From positions 1 to 64,000 of the IMG/VR virus record IMGVR_UViG_3300042991_000159: a stretch of 64,000 nt of DNA. One strand, 5' to 3'. Below, one piece after another: positions 48,991-58,634 of this stretch. Under the pieces are notes generated by a model, which worked only from the letters and a program-made list of their open reading frames with translations, ran no database searches and was not told where the DNA came from. The translations under genes were made by a program, and so were the position numbers. The stretch comes from a virus. How positions within the stretch are numbered: position 1 is the stretch's first letter; every line of letters starts with the position of its first letter.

Positions 48991-49669
48991 TTATTTTATC
49001 ACTTGGAGCTTGTGCTTCCATTCCAAGTTTTTCCTTTAAGATTATATTTTCAATATCTTCTTTCATTGATCTGCTTATCGGATAAGCTCTATCATCAGAA
49101 TAAAGAGAATCACCGTTATTATCTAAAAAAGTAGCAACCTGAGAAGGATTCTGAAATACTCCTAGTATATCAATAAATTGAACAGCCTTATGATATGATC
49201 CACTATTGCTAATCAAATATATTTTGTTATCTCTAAGAAAGGCAAAAATGCGATCCTTATTAAATCTCCCGTTTCCTGAATATAGTGCCCTATCGTAACT
49301 AACTAAGTTATAAGGTGTTGCAAGTTTATCAGCAGGTCCAATACGTATGAAAGTTCCTTCATAATTTGTTCTGTCAATCGTAGGAGGAATTTCACGTACT
49401 GTTCTGTACATATAACGACCAGCTTTTATAGTCGAATGAGCAGATGCATCTACCGCTTCAATTTCAAGAGCACCTAAAGATTGAGTATATACATCATCAA
49501 TTACTCTTAAGTTCTTATCAAATTTCTGTTTTAATAATCTTGCACGAGTGCTATGAATCAAATCTTTGATATGGTCTAACGAAATATCGTCGTCGTCAGT
49601 GAGTTTCCCCCTGACGACTTCGAATATTCCGTATGCAATTTGGTTAAGTGTTACGTTGTGTAATTCCAT
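48965..49669 (-). CDS. Connector/ring-type virion protein
   Basis: 234 residues. It starts with a helical MELHNVTLNQIAYGIFEVVRGKL and has beta-rich RIGPADKLATPYNLVSYDRALYSGNGR and NKIYLISNSGSYHKAVQFIDILGVFQNP. Proteins with this layout recur between the tail fibre genes and the muzzle gene in crAss-like phages and are ring or adaptor proteins of the head-tail junction. The assignment rests on pattern and order. The acidic C-terminus overlaps the next gene. Confidence 0.6.
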   Translation of the reverse strand: MELHNVTLNQIAYGIFEVVRGKLTDDDDISLDHIKDLIHSTRARLLKQKFDKNLRVIDDVYTQSLGALEIEAVDASAHSTIKAGRYMYRTVREIPPTIDRTNYEGTFIRIGPADKLATPYNLVSYDRALYSGNGRFNKDRIFAFLRDNKIYLISNSGSYHKAVQFIDILGVFQNPSQVATFLDNNGDSLYSDDRAYPISRSMKEDIENIILKEKLGMEAQAPSDKINDGDDTLK

Positions 49670-49978
49670 TTATTTTTCTTTAAACTTTTTATAAAGAGTA
49701 TATTGAGCAAAAGTTAATTCCTCTTTTTCATTTAGTTTATCTAAAGCGGCAACTAATAAATCTTTTTGGACTTTTGTAAACTTAAAAGGAATTGGTTTTG
49801 CACCTTCAGCATTCCAACGAATGTTGTTACTTTCTTGTTTAATTTCAAACTTTATGATCTCTTCTTCACTAGGATAAAGTACACTCCTAAGAGCCTCGAT
49901 AGTTTTCATCGTTTCAAAATTTCCTTTTTCAGGAAGTAAATTTACAGCAGTTAGCCTTTCTTGAACATTTAGTTCCAT
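49670..49978 (-). CDS. Small hypothetical protein
   Basis: 102 residues with one helical N-terminal part (LNVQERLTAVNLLPEKGNFETMKTI), a short strand (FEIKQESNNIRWNAEG) and a helical C-terminal part ending YTLYKKFKEK. Similar small proteins occur in phage structural blocks; the function is unknown. It ends one base before the next ATG. Confidence 0.55.
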   Translation of the reverse strand: MELNVQERLTAVNLLPEKGNFETMKTIEALRSVLYPSEEEIIKFEIKQESNNIRWNAEGAKPIPFKFTKVQKDLLVAALDKLNEKEELTFAQYTLYKKFKEK

Positions 49979-49994
49979 AATTCTCCTTTTTTAA

Positions 49995-50276
49995 TTAAAA
50001 CTTAATCATATAATTAGTACCACAAATATTATTAATATGTTGTGCTACATCTCTTGCTTCTTCGGTAGTGAAGAAGTTTACGTTTTCGTAATCATCTGTA
50101 TCGAAATAATCAACCAGTATTCTTACGAGATATTTTAAAATACGAAATTTCATTTCATAACAAAGCAAATCAGTTCTTCCAAGTCGCTGTGCATTAGCGA
50201 GATTGCTTCCATAATCAACGAACACACTTCTAATGTTATACAGGAAAGCGTTGATTTCTTCAGTTGTTGCAGCCAT
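49995..50276 (-). CDS. Small hypothetical virion-block protein
   Basis: 93 residues, mainly helical (INAFLYNIRSVFVDYGSNLANAQRLG; FRILKYLVRILVDYF). No recognised family, signal or metal motif. It is preceded by a 66-base AT-rich spacer, the longest in this part of the operon, in which I see no clear promoter. Confidence 0.55.
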   Translation of the reverse strand: MAATTEEINAFLYNIRSVFVDYGSNLANAQRLGRTDLLCYEMKFRILKYLVRILVDYFDTDDYENVNFFTTEEARDVAQHINNICGTNYMIKF

Positions 50277-50342
50277 AGATATTCAAATTATTAGTAAAAT
50301 TAGTAAAATTATTCGATATAATTATAATTAGATTCATAAAGA

Positions 50343-50618
50343 CTAACTATTAGATTCAAATAATGTATCAGGTAATACTGAAGTATCAACAGCTAAAGCT
50401 AAAGCTATAACCTTTTTGAAAAACGCTTTAATTATAGTAAGGTTAGTAGTGGAAGCGTTTGCGATCTCTTCAGTTAAATCGACTGATACTGTTATCACTT
50501 TATCAGTACTTCCCATAATATTAATGGTCACAAGAGCTGTTTTTTCTTCTATTAAAAAAGTCACTTCTTTTATGAGATGAGATTCTTCTACTTGTGGGAT
50601 TATCTTATTTATTATCAT
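50343..50618 (-). CDS. Small hypothetical protein after the S74 fibre
   Basis: 91 residues: two beta strands (EVTFLIEEKTALVTINIMG, KVITVSVDL) followed by a helix (TIIKAFFKKVIALALAVD). Its start overlaps the fibre stop by four bases. A fibre-assembly or chaperone role is possible from position, but no family is recognised. Confidence 0.5.
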   Translation of the reverse strand: MIINKIIPQVEESHLIKEVTFLIEEKTALVTINIMGSTDKVITVSVDLTEEIANASTTNLTIIKAFFKKVIALALAVDTSVLPDTLFESNS

Positions 50619-53600
50619 TTTGTTAAATTTTTAATTATGCTTTTAAGTTCTCTTATTTCTTTTTTCAATTTATTGATCTCAAAATTATGATCTTTTACTC
50701 CTTCTACAAGTAAAGCGCAAACAGCACGATCGTCAATGTTATAATAACCTGTATCTGCTATTTCCATAACTGCTTCAGGAAGAACTTCCATTAAATCTTG
50801 TGCTATAACAGATGCTCTCCTTCCGATCATTGATTGACCTGTAATACGACTTCCAAGTTCATTATATTGATATGTAATACCCTTTAATCCGAGTAATCTA
50901 CCCATTGGATTAAGAATGGGTTGAATATCATTTTTAAACCTGATATCAGATGATTCTGCTACTACTCCTATTTCTTCCCATGAATTATTATTAGTAACCA
51001 ATCTATACGATTTTGAATTCGGAGATTTTGCCGCCATAGCTAATACAGAAGCATAAAGACCTGAATAATAATAAGAACTTGATCCAAGCGATAATCCGCT
51101 TGCTGTATTTGGTCTTAGATATGTTCCATCAAGATATAATTCAGCTGTCCCTGCAACATAAAATATATGTCTTGTACTTGCAAGACTCCATCCAGACCTG
51201 TATGTTGCAGTAGAATCATATATTCCAAATAACATTTCCCCGGCATTGTTGCTACCAAATCTATTAATGTTTATTTGGGCAATACGTTTATCGGTATAAG
51301 AAGAAGCTTCGTTATGAAACGAAAATCCAGTAACCCATGTATCTGTTGTCTGATTCCCTCCCATCTCTATAGAGGTATTGGTAGCTGTTCCTGTTTTTGC
51401 AAGTGTTATAGTTCCTTCAAATGATGAAATATATTGAGTTGTTTTGTCTCCTATTATTAAATAGCTTCCAGTAACTAATACATTTTGTGCAGCTGTTACC
51501 TGTATAGCTTCAGTAAGTGTACCTGAAGTATTAGCTGTATAAAATCTAAGTTTACCAGCATCATTATCTCCATCTCTTTCTGCTCTTATTAGTGCTATTC
51601 TTTCATTAGTTACAGCTGATGCTGTATTACAAAAACTTACATCAGCAACAGCAAGTGCATCACTTGTGTTATTCCCGACTATTATAATTCCTGCCGATTC
51701 AGAAGTTCCCGTAGCTGCTACCTGTATATAATTAGTAACTGTATTGGCTATTAAACTCCCCGTATCACCTACTCGCAGATTATCGGAAACATACATTACA
51801 GTCCCATCAAAAGAACAATTTGCTTCTGCATTAAGAGCGTCTGTTGTTGCTGTTGCTGTAACAATCCTGTTGTTTGCTTGGTTCGCTACAGAAACACCAC
51901 CTCCTCCGCTTGCTTCGATAACATTCCCAGAAGCATCAACCGCCAGATAATATGCTACTGTTCCTGTATATGTACCAACTCCATATTGAACTAAATCCAG
52001 ATCACCATATAATGCGTTCCCTGTTGCAGTAGTGGCAAGCATTCCTGTATTATTATAATACAATGTTGTAGCCCCATTTGCAACTGCTGAAATAAAAGCA
52101 TCTGACACATTTACATACATTGTAAATGTACCAGTTGTGTATGCTTGTAACGATGAACTACCAAGATATACAGCTGTTCCTCCTGTGTTTATTCCTAAAT
52201 CTGTTCCGTTATAAGTGAGTCCATTATTTCCTTCAATGGTAGAACCGTCTGTCCATACGGCAACATAATTATTAGCAGGAGTACCTGATATCTGAACACC
52301 ACCAGATGTACCATATGTAAGTAATCCAGTAGTAGTATTGTAATAAACTACGTTAGTTTCTGATCCTTTAGCTAATAATGCTCCGGCTCCTCCTGTACCA
52401 AAATAAAGTTGACCAACAGTAGAACCAACAGATGTTCCACCATAAAAATAAATATTACCTCCTCTTCCACCACCTACTCCTACTGATGCTCCTGAACCAA
52501 ATGTTAAATCTCCTCCTGTATGCGCTGGATTTGTACTTGATGTAGCTCCACTTGTAAATGTAACGTGTAATCCAGATGCTGATGTAACAGAATTTACATT
52601 AGTATAAAAATAACTACCATCATTAACGAATGAAAATCCAGCAGTAAAACCAGTAGCATATATACCCAATGAAGATATAAAGTTAGTTGAAGTGTTATTA
52701 AACCTTAATCTTTCAACTGAATTTTGATAATATGAAAGATAATCACCTGCATTATATGCAAAATAATTTGTAGCATCTGAAAATTGTAATTGTTCACCTA
52801 CTGCAAGTCTTACATCATCTCCAGAAACTGATGGGGAAATAACATTAGAAGTTACTGTCCAAGGAGATGCTCCTGAAGTACTGGTACTTAAAGAAGTCCA
52901 ACCACCATTTATATAAGCTCTAAACTGATGATCAGTAGAATCATAAGCAATGGTTCCATTTACTACAGTAGTAAGATTTGTATCCGGATCAGTATCACTC
53001 ATTATTCTTACTCCCATAAGAAGTCCTGCATGAAGTACCGTAGTACCTCCAAACATTACCTTAAATGAGTTAGCGTTTGCATTTGTGGGAGTGCTTCCAT
53101 ACCCCATTATAATTGAACCTCCACCAGTAGCTACACAATCATATCCATAAGCTGCTGCTCCTGCTGCTGAAGATAGAGCTTGTGCTCCTATTGCTACTGT
53201 ATTGGCTGCTGTTGGTCTTGCCCAATATCCCACACCAGTAGAATAATCTCCAGTAGCTGTTGTGCTTGTACCTATTCCTACGCTACTATTCCCGGCAGCA
53301 GTACCACTTCTTCCTATACTCATAGCGTGATGTCCCATACTTGCTGTTGAAAAGTTTCCTTGCATTTTAATTATAGGAGCCAATACACCGGCAGAAACAG
53401 ATTGTATTTGAAATAAAGAATCTTCACTTCCCGGTGCAGAAACATCTACTAATACGTGCTCTATTCTTACTACTTCATAAGAACCTGAATCATCCTCCAC
53501 AGAAAGAGTTATGTATCCTCCTATTCCATCACCAGCTGTACCTGAAGTGGTTCTTCTAAATTCTGCTATCTCAATCGAGGTATTAGTTGAGGCATCATCT

Positions 53601-54391
53601 ATAATATAAGGGAAAAGTGAAAGAGAAGCAGAAAGGCTGGCCACCGATCTCTTAGTTACTAATCCAGTTGAATCATCAATAGCCAATATATGATCTTCTG
53701 CATCATCTGAACCCAAAGCAGGAATATAAACAACCCCGGTTTCTCTAATATCAAATGTAAGTGTATTAGTTGCATTTGCTACTCTTACTGTACTTGTAAG
53801 ATTACTGTTAGTATCTCTAATAGATAAAAAAGTAGTACCGGAAGAATAGTCTCCTATTACTACAATTGGGGATGTTGCAGAAGAAGATAAAAATAAAATA
53901 TTAGGAGATGTAATATGACCATTATTAGAAGAGGTTGTAGTTAAATTAAGACCTAATATAGAATTATACTGTAGTCTAAGTTCTCCTGTATCAGTAGCAC
54001 CACCATTAATTGTTAAACAATGATCCGTACTATCCCATACTAAATTGGCGTCTGATTGAATATCTCCTGAAGCAGAACCAAAAACAAGATATTGATTAGT
54101 TGCTGTTCCCCAAGATACATCTCCATAACCTAATCCAGCAAGATAATCAACTACTGCACCCGAAGTTGGAATATGAGTATCGTCATCTGTAATAGTAGTT
54201 TCAATAGTATCTACGAATGCACCCGAAGTAAGTGCCATTCCACTCGAAGTAAGTGTCATGACATTTACCGAGTTTGCGTATATATCAAGAGTTCCTGCGG
54301 AAGTTTCTGTTATATACGATGTTGTACTTGCAAAAATTAAATTGCACGCAGCATTCGTAAGTTGAATACTTGATTCTATAGGAATTGCCAT
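50615..54391 (-). CDS. Tail fibre/adhesin with S74 intramolecular chaperone
   Basis: 1258 residues, Ser/Thr/Gly-rich and repetitive. Near residues 350-440 it has YadA-head-like repeats (NSSVGIGTSTTATGDYSTGVG and AANTVAIGAQALSSAAG), which form trimeric left-handed beta rolls. The last ~115 residues form a peptidase S74 domain: SSDIRFKNDIQPI with Ser1148 and Lys1153 as the likely self-cleavage pair, then GITYQYN and VIAQDLMEVLPEAV, and a coiled-coil end. Such domains help trimeric fibres fold and then cut themselves off. It is the likely host-binding fibre. It starts six bases after the 667-residue fibre gene. Confidence 0.85.
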   Translation of the reverse strand: MAIPIESSIQLTNAACNLIFASTTSYITETSAGTLDIYANSVNVMTLTSSGMALTSGAFVDTIETTITDDDTHIPTSGAVVDYLAGLGYGDVSWGTATNQYLVFGSASGDIQSDANLVWDSTDHCLTINGGATDTGELRLQYNSILGLNLTTTSSNNGHITSPNILFLSSSATSPIVVIGDYSSGTTFLSIRDTNSNLTSTVRVANATNTLTFDIRETGVVYIPALGSDDAEDHILAIDDSTGLVTKRSVASLSASLSLFPYIIDDASTNTSIEIAEFRRTTSGTAGDGIGGYITLSVEDDSGSYEVVRIEHVLVDVSAPGSEDSLFQIQSVSAGVLAPIIKMQGNFSTASMGHHAMSIGRSGTAAGNSSVGIGTSTTATGDYSTGVGYWARPTAANTVAIGAQALSSAAGAAAYGYDCVATGGGSIIMGYGSTPTNANANSFKVMFGGTTVLHAGLLMGVRIMSDTDPDTNLTTVVNGTIAYDSTDHQFRAYINGGWTSLSTSTSGASPWTVTSNVISPSVSGDDVRLAVGEQLQFSDATNYFAYNAGDYLSYYQNSVERLRFNNTSTNFISSLGIYATGFTAGFSFVNDGSYFYTNVNSVTSASGLHVTFTSGATSSTNPAHTGGDLTFGSGASVGVGGGRGGNIYFYGGTSVGSTVGQLYFGTGGAGALLAKGSETNVVYYNTTTGLLTYGTSGGVQISGTPANNYVAVWTDGSTIEGNNGLTYNGTDLGINTGGTAVYLGSSSLQAYTTGTFTMYVNVSDAFISAVANGATTLYYNNTGMLATTATGNALYGDLDLVQYGVGTYTGTVAYYLAVDASGNVIEASGGGGVSVANQANNRIVTATATTDALNAEANCSFDGTVMYVSDNLRVGDTGSLIANTVTNYIQVAATGTSESAGIIIVGNNTSDALAVADVSFCNTASAVTNERIALIRAERDGDNDAGKLRFYTANTSGTLTEAIQVTAAQNVLVTGSYLIIGDKTTQYISSFEGTITLAKTGTATNTSIEMGGNQTTDTWVTGFSFHNEASSYTDKRIAQININRFGSNNAGEMLFGIYDSTATYRSGWSLASTRHIFYVAGTAELYLDGTYLRPNTASGLSLGSSSYYYSGLYASVLAMAAKSPNSKSYRLVTNNNSWEEIGVVAESSDIRFKNDIQPILNPMGRLLGLKGITYQYNELGSRITGQSMIGRRASVIAQDLMEVLPEAVMEIADTGYYNIDDRAVCALLVEGVKDHNFEINKLKKEIRELKSIIKNLTK

Positions 54392-54397
54392 ATGTTC

Positions 54398-56401
54398 TTA
54401 TTCTTGTATAGCTGCTACTATATATCTGAAAGTTCCGATACTTGGATTCAGTGCTGCTGCACCAAACGAAACTGTTACAGTATCAAGAGTAGCTGCTGTT
54501 ATTTCAACTGCAACTTGTTTATTATCTGATTGTCTCCATATTTGAACAATCACATCGGTTATTTCAGTTAGATTAAAGTTGTGAGTAATTGTTGGAGATG
54601 CACCTAAGCCAAGATCACCTGCTGCAATTTTAGCATATCCTGCTGTATTTAAGGTTGCTTCTAACGCTGTAGAGAGTTGTGCAAAGGTAATCTTTCTATT
54701 TGCAGCAGCAGTAACATCATAAAAAGGAATTGTATCAGTAGATGCGATTGCAGATTCCCCTGTAAGTTCATTAATGTCAAGATCAATAGTAGCAGAAGAA
54801 GCAATGTTAGTTCCACCAGTACTATATGACAAACCAGAACCTGCTGTAATAGTTACGCTTGTGTGATTAATGTGTTCATTAGCAACGAAATCTGAGAAAC
54901 CATTATGGAATGCTCCACCAGCATATGCAACAACACCAACACCGCCAACAGTAGTCGCTGCATTAAGATTAAACGTAGGAGTTGTACCAGCAGTCAGTGT
55001 AGCAAAAGTTGTATAAGAAACACCGTCTGTATCATACGCTTGAAACAATAATGTATTTGTAGCAACCAAAGATGTTCGAATAGCTCCACCTGCTGCAAGA
55101 ACTACGTTACTTGACCAAGACACATCAGTACCATTAGAAGTTAAAACAGTTCCAGCACCACCAATCACAAGTTCATCCCACAATGGAGTCGAATTACCAT
55201 AGATAAGAGAACCACGAGATACAGCTTGTGTAACGGTATCAGGGTGTTCACTTCCGTTAAGCAAATTATGATTACCAATACCTGAAGAGGGAGTAAACGC
55301 TTCCCAAGCGGTTCCACCCGCATTAAGTCTAATACTCTGACCATTACCAACTTGTAAAGCTACAAGTGTATCAGCAGCATTAGCTACAAGAATACTATCT
55401 TCTGTAATTGTATTCGGTATTGTCAATGTACTCCATGCAGGAGCAGTTGCACTACCTGCTGATCTCAAGAATGAACCTGCTGGAACAGCAGCCAATCTTG
55501 ATAGAGCACTTGTTGTACTTGCATAAAGTAAATCACCAATAGCGTATGTTCCTTGTCCTGTACCACCTCTACTAGCAGCTAATGTACCTGACCATCCAAG
55601 AGTTAGAGAAGTAGCCTGTAAAAGAGCACTTGCAGGAGTTCCACCCAACGTAAGAGTTACGTTTGTATCATCTGTCTTAGTTAAAGCTGATGCAGTATAT
55701 AAGTTGTTGTTGAAGTTTGAAAGACTGTACGTAGCTGGATTAATAAATTCAAGAGCATTAGGCGAAGAATTTACCATAACCATATATCCACCTGCTCCTG
55801 TATAAACAGAAGGTGTATCACCAAGCTCAAGGAAAGTCTCGTTCCATTCTCTCGCTACAATAGTCCATTCAGCAAGTGTTGTAGGAGCATCGTTCTCAGC
55901 AATCAAAACATCTCCAATAGCAAGAACATCTGTAAAAAAAGTACCTGCTACTGTAACAGTGTACATATATCCTTTAAGAACACCTGTACCTGCTTCAAGA
56001 TCGGGAGTATTAGTTGAAGCGTTATACCCACCTTGATAATTTACACCACCAGAGATAGCAGATGCAATCGCTTCACGAATACCTTGTTCTGTAACAACAG
56101 ATGTATCATCTCCTGTTACTCCAACAGTTGTCTTAAGTTGAAGACCTGTTGATAGTTTATTACCAATAGTACCACTCCATTGAGGGATATAAGTATTGGT
56201 TGTAGTAGCTGGACCTTGCACCAAAGAGTTCCAAAGACTATCATTGTTATTATAGACCTTTAGATCATAGGTTGAGCTATCCCACCACATCATACCACCT
56301 AAACCTGATGCGTTAGTAGGAGCTGATCCCGAACTATGAGTAACGAAATTCAGAATCTGAAAATCGTTCATGTCTATTGATTGTACGTAGGGAATTGCCA
56401 T
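54398..56401 (-). CDS. Tail fibre/appendage protein
   Basis: 667 residues. The N-terminus (MAIPYVQSIDMNDFQILNFVTHS, then GMMWWDSSTYDLKVYNNNDSLW) is the typical attachment segment of phage fibre proteins, with a 'NQI.N..i' type element and a W-D-S..L.vY strand pair. The body is Gly/Ser/Thr-rich beta structure, and the end (AATLDTVTVSFGAAALNPSIGTFRYIVAAIQE) looks like a small C-terminal tip domain. It begins with the same MAIP as the next fibre, so the two may share an attachment site. No enzyme motif. Confidence 0.7.
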   Translation of the reverse strand: MAIPYVQSIDMNDFQILNFVTHSSGSAPTNASGLGGMMWWDSSTYDLKVYNNNDSLWNSLVQGPATTTNTYIPQWSGTIGNKLSTGLQLKTTVGVTGDDTSVVTEQGIREAIASAISGGVNYQGGYNASTNTPDLEAGTGVLKGYMYTVTVAGTFFTDVLAIGDVLIAENDAPTTLAEWTIVAREWNETFLELGDTPSVYTGAGGYMVMVNSSPNALEFINPATYSLSNFNNNLYTASALTKTDDTNVTLTLGGTPASALLQATSLTLGWSGTLAASRGGTGQGTYAIGDLLYASTTSALSRLAAVPAGSFLRSAGSATAPAWSTLTIPNTITEDSILVANAADTLVALQVGNGQSIRLNAGGTAWEAFTPSSGIGNHNLLNGSEHPDTVTQAVSRGSLIYGNSTPLWDELVIGGAGTVLTSNGTDVSWSSNVVLAAGGAIRTSLVATNTLLFQAYDTDGVSYTTFATLTAGTTPTFNLNAATTVGGVGVVAYAGGAFHNGFSDFVANEHINHTSVTITAGSGLSYSTGGTNIASSATIDLDINELTGESAIASTDTIPFYDVTAAANRKITFAQLSTALEATLNTAGYAKIAAGDLGLGASPTITHNFNLTEITDVIVQIWRQSDNKQVAVEITAATLDTVTVSFGAAALNPSIGTFRYIVAAIQE

Positions 56402-56413
56402 TTTCTTGTTTGT

Positions 56414-57055
56414 TTAGTTGCAATAGGCTGTTCCAGAAAATGTTGCATTTCCAAATACAGCTTGTGCATTATTGTTATCTATATGTATAATCTGTGGGAT
56501 CATTTCATTCCCACTCATATCTTCAATGTGAATAGCCGGTCTCTTTCCAAGGTTATGTGCTATGTTCCAAACTTGTGCTGCCATCCCCTGATTATGAATA
56601 TAGTGTAAATCAAAACCAGTACCGGTTGGTGCAACGTGTTGATAAGAGTTAGTAGCTTGAACGTAAACAATAATATTTCCGTCTGTTCTACCAGCTATAT
56701 CAACGTCTTCTAAATCTTCAAGTCTCTTAACTCCTACTTCTATATTACCATCTCTTAAAAAGTCAGGTATTCGTATTGATTCAAGCAATACTACACCGTC
56801 CGGTGGAACAAAGTTAGGAATTGTTATTACATCCCCTCTGGGAGTAATAGTATCCATACCAATAAGTTCGACAGTCGGAAGCGTTTTAGGAAGCTGAATA
56901 GTTGCTCCTACAGGAACTACCGACTCTGAAACGAGAGGTTGTGGCGGTGGAACTACGTCCGGAAGCGTAATGGGCGTAAGATCATTACCGACAGGAACAC
57001 TCTGCGGTTGAACAAGTTCAACAACTGAACTATTATTTGTTACGTCATATCCCAT
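56414..57055 (-). CDS. Proline-rich appendage protein with C-terminal tip domain
   Basis: 213 residues. The first ~110 residues are Pro/Val-rich and extended (ITLPDVVPPPQPLVSESVVPVG, read in parts), unlike a globular domain. The last ~60 residues (HYIHNQGMAAQVWNIAHNLGKRPAIHIEDMSGNEM) match the short tip domain 'f.H.q..~s..W.i.HnLg..P.v.v.d..g' at the end of many phage fibres. It probably links a fibre to the tail or forms a spike tip. It overlaps the previous gene's end by one base. Confidence 0.65.
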   Translation of the reverse strand: MGYDVTNNSSVVELVQPQSVPVGNDLTPITLPDVVPPPQPLVSESVVPVGATIQLPKTLPTVELIGMDTITPRGDVITIPNFVPPDGVVLLESIRIPDFLRDGNIEVGVKRLEDLEDVDIAGRTDGNIIVYVQATNSYQHVAPTGTGFDLHYIHNQGMAAQVWNIAHNLGKRPAIHIEDMSGNEMIPQIIHIDNNNAQAVFGNATFSGTAYCN

Positions 57056-58392
57056 TATATTGCAAGTATTAACGCTTGTGCATCACCGACATCTCGTTTA
57101 GTATCTTGTAATATCTTACCTGCACTATTAGCAGTAGTATGAGTTGTTAAATCTTCATCCCATACAGCATCAGCAACTTCTCCTGCTGTTGGTGCTCCAC
57201 CTATTGCAGCATCTCCCAATGCTTCCCCGGTACTTCCAACATCTTGATGTAATATTAATGGTTCATCCCAAACAGCAGTACTGATTGTTTCCTTACTGAT
57301 TAAATTATTAGTAATTGTAACACCACCGTTCCAAATACCGGTTTCTATATAGTTATTAGATTCATCTACTAATCTTCCAATACCACTAACTGTAATATTA
57401 CCAGAAGTTACAGTTGCAGAATCAAGTATAACTGTACCTGAAATAAGTCCAATTCCCGCTTTAGATGCTCCGGTCAGGTTCTCTATCCAGATAGCTCCTG
57501 CATAATTAGGCATTACAAGGTCTTGACCGCTACCTCCCATATTAATTACAGGGATAAAAGAAATATCTAACCTCGAACAATTTACAATATAAGCATCTTC
57601 CCCACCTCCTAGAGTAATAGTTCCATATAAAGATGAATTATGAATATGCCCATTAAAAAAAGTAATATCTCCAACAACACAATCATCAATAGAGTTTCCA
57701 CCATCAAGCGTTCCAAATATAGAAGCATTCATAAAAGTCACTCCTATCACATCAGCATCCTCAGCAATTTCCAATTCGGTAAGAACGTGACTCTGCCCAA
57801 CTATCGTAAACTCAGATAAATCAGAACCTCCATCGAGTTCCATGCTTTCATTAATATACAATTTTTTGAATCCACGATATTCAGCAATAAGTAAAGCATC
57901 TACTAAGTTATTTACAGGAAGTTGTTCAGTACCTCTAGGAAATATTGTTCCTGTTACTCCCCTAATCGTATCAACAAGTACCCCTCCGTTAAACGAAGCA
58001 AACTCAATAGCGGGAGAAGAAATCAAACCAGCAGAGTTTTGAGAACGAACAGATACTTGGTTTACGTTTACTCTGTCTGATACGTTACTATTAGCACCAA
58101 TAAGATTTACAGCATATTGCCCGTCTTCAAATGTAATAGTATATGGTGCAAGTATCTCTATTACTCTAGCAAACGTTAAACCCCCAAGAGAAACTTCAGT
58201 ATTATGAGTATGTGTTTTAAGAAAAGTTATACCTCCTTCAAGTCCATTCCCTTCATCTTCCCACGATTTTAATTCTAATCTAAACCAATTAAGGTCCATA
58301 TTATAAATCTCAGTAGGAAGTAATTGAACTAGAGTCAAATCCGCTTTTGGGACATTGATTACAAACGTTAAAGGATTTACTGAAATTGCCAT
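57055..58392 (-). CDS. Structural appendage protein, beta-helix-like
   Basis: 445 residues. The N-terminus (NPLTFVINVPKADLTLVQ) is followed by a middle with regular short hydrophobic strands (VIGVTFMNASIFGTLDGGNSIDDCVVGDITFFNG, in parts), as in a right-handed beta-helix. The C-terminal end contains AVWDEPLILHQDVGSTGEAL and AVWDEDLTTHTTANSAGKIL, a repeated 'AVWDe.l..H....S.G..L' motif common at the end of phage baseplate/fibre proteins. No enzyme residues identified. Confidence 0.65.
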   Translation of the reverse strand: MAISVNPLTFVINVPKADLTLVQLLPTEIYNMDLNWFRLELKSWEDEGNGLEGGITFLKTHTHNTEVSLGGLTFARVIEILAPYTITFEDGQYAVNLIGANSNVSDRVNVNQVSVRSQNSAGLISSPAIEFASFNGGVLVDTIRGVTGTIFPRGTEQLPVNNLVDALLIAEYRGFKKLYINESMELDGGSDLSEFTIVGQSHVLTELEIAEDADVIGVTFMNASIFGTLDGGNSIDDCVVGDITFFNGHIHNSSLYGTITLGGGEDAYIVNCSRLDISFIPVINMGGSGQDLVMPNYAGAIWIENLTGASKAGIGLISGTVILDSATVTSGNITVSGIGRLVDESNNYIETGIWNGGVTITNNLISKETISTAVWDEPLILHQDVGSTGEALGDAAIGGAPTAGEVADAVWDEDLTTHTTANSAGKILQDTKRDVGDAQALILAI

Positions 58393-58634
58393 TATGTGCC
58401 TTCATTATACAATTTTTGTTGTAAGCTTGCTATTTGTTTCTTCATTCGGTCAATGTCTATATCTCGTTGAAGAATACCCTGTTCCAAATTTACCACTTTT
58501 TCTTCCAAAGTTCTAAACAATTTACGTGTTTCTTTTGTATAATTTAAAATAGAAAGAACATTTCGTGTAGTAACTTCTTCAAATGCCTTTTTAAGTTCTC
58601 TCTCTCCTGATTGAAATATTTCTTTTTCACACAT
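58392..58634 (-). CDS. Small coiled-coil protein
   Basis: 80 residues, almost all helix with heptads (TRKLFRTLEEKVVNLEQGILQ; IDRMKKQIASLQQKL). Overlaps both neighbours by a few bases. Probably an oligomerisation partner or chaperone for an appendage protein; unknown family. Confidence 0.55.
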   Translation of the reverse strand: MCEKEIFQSGERELKKAFEEVTTRNVLSILNYTKETRKLFRTLEEKVVNLEQGILQRDIDIDRMKKQIASLQQKLYNEGT

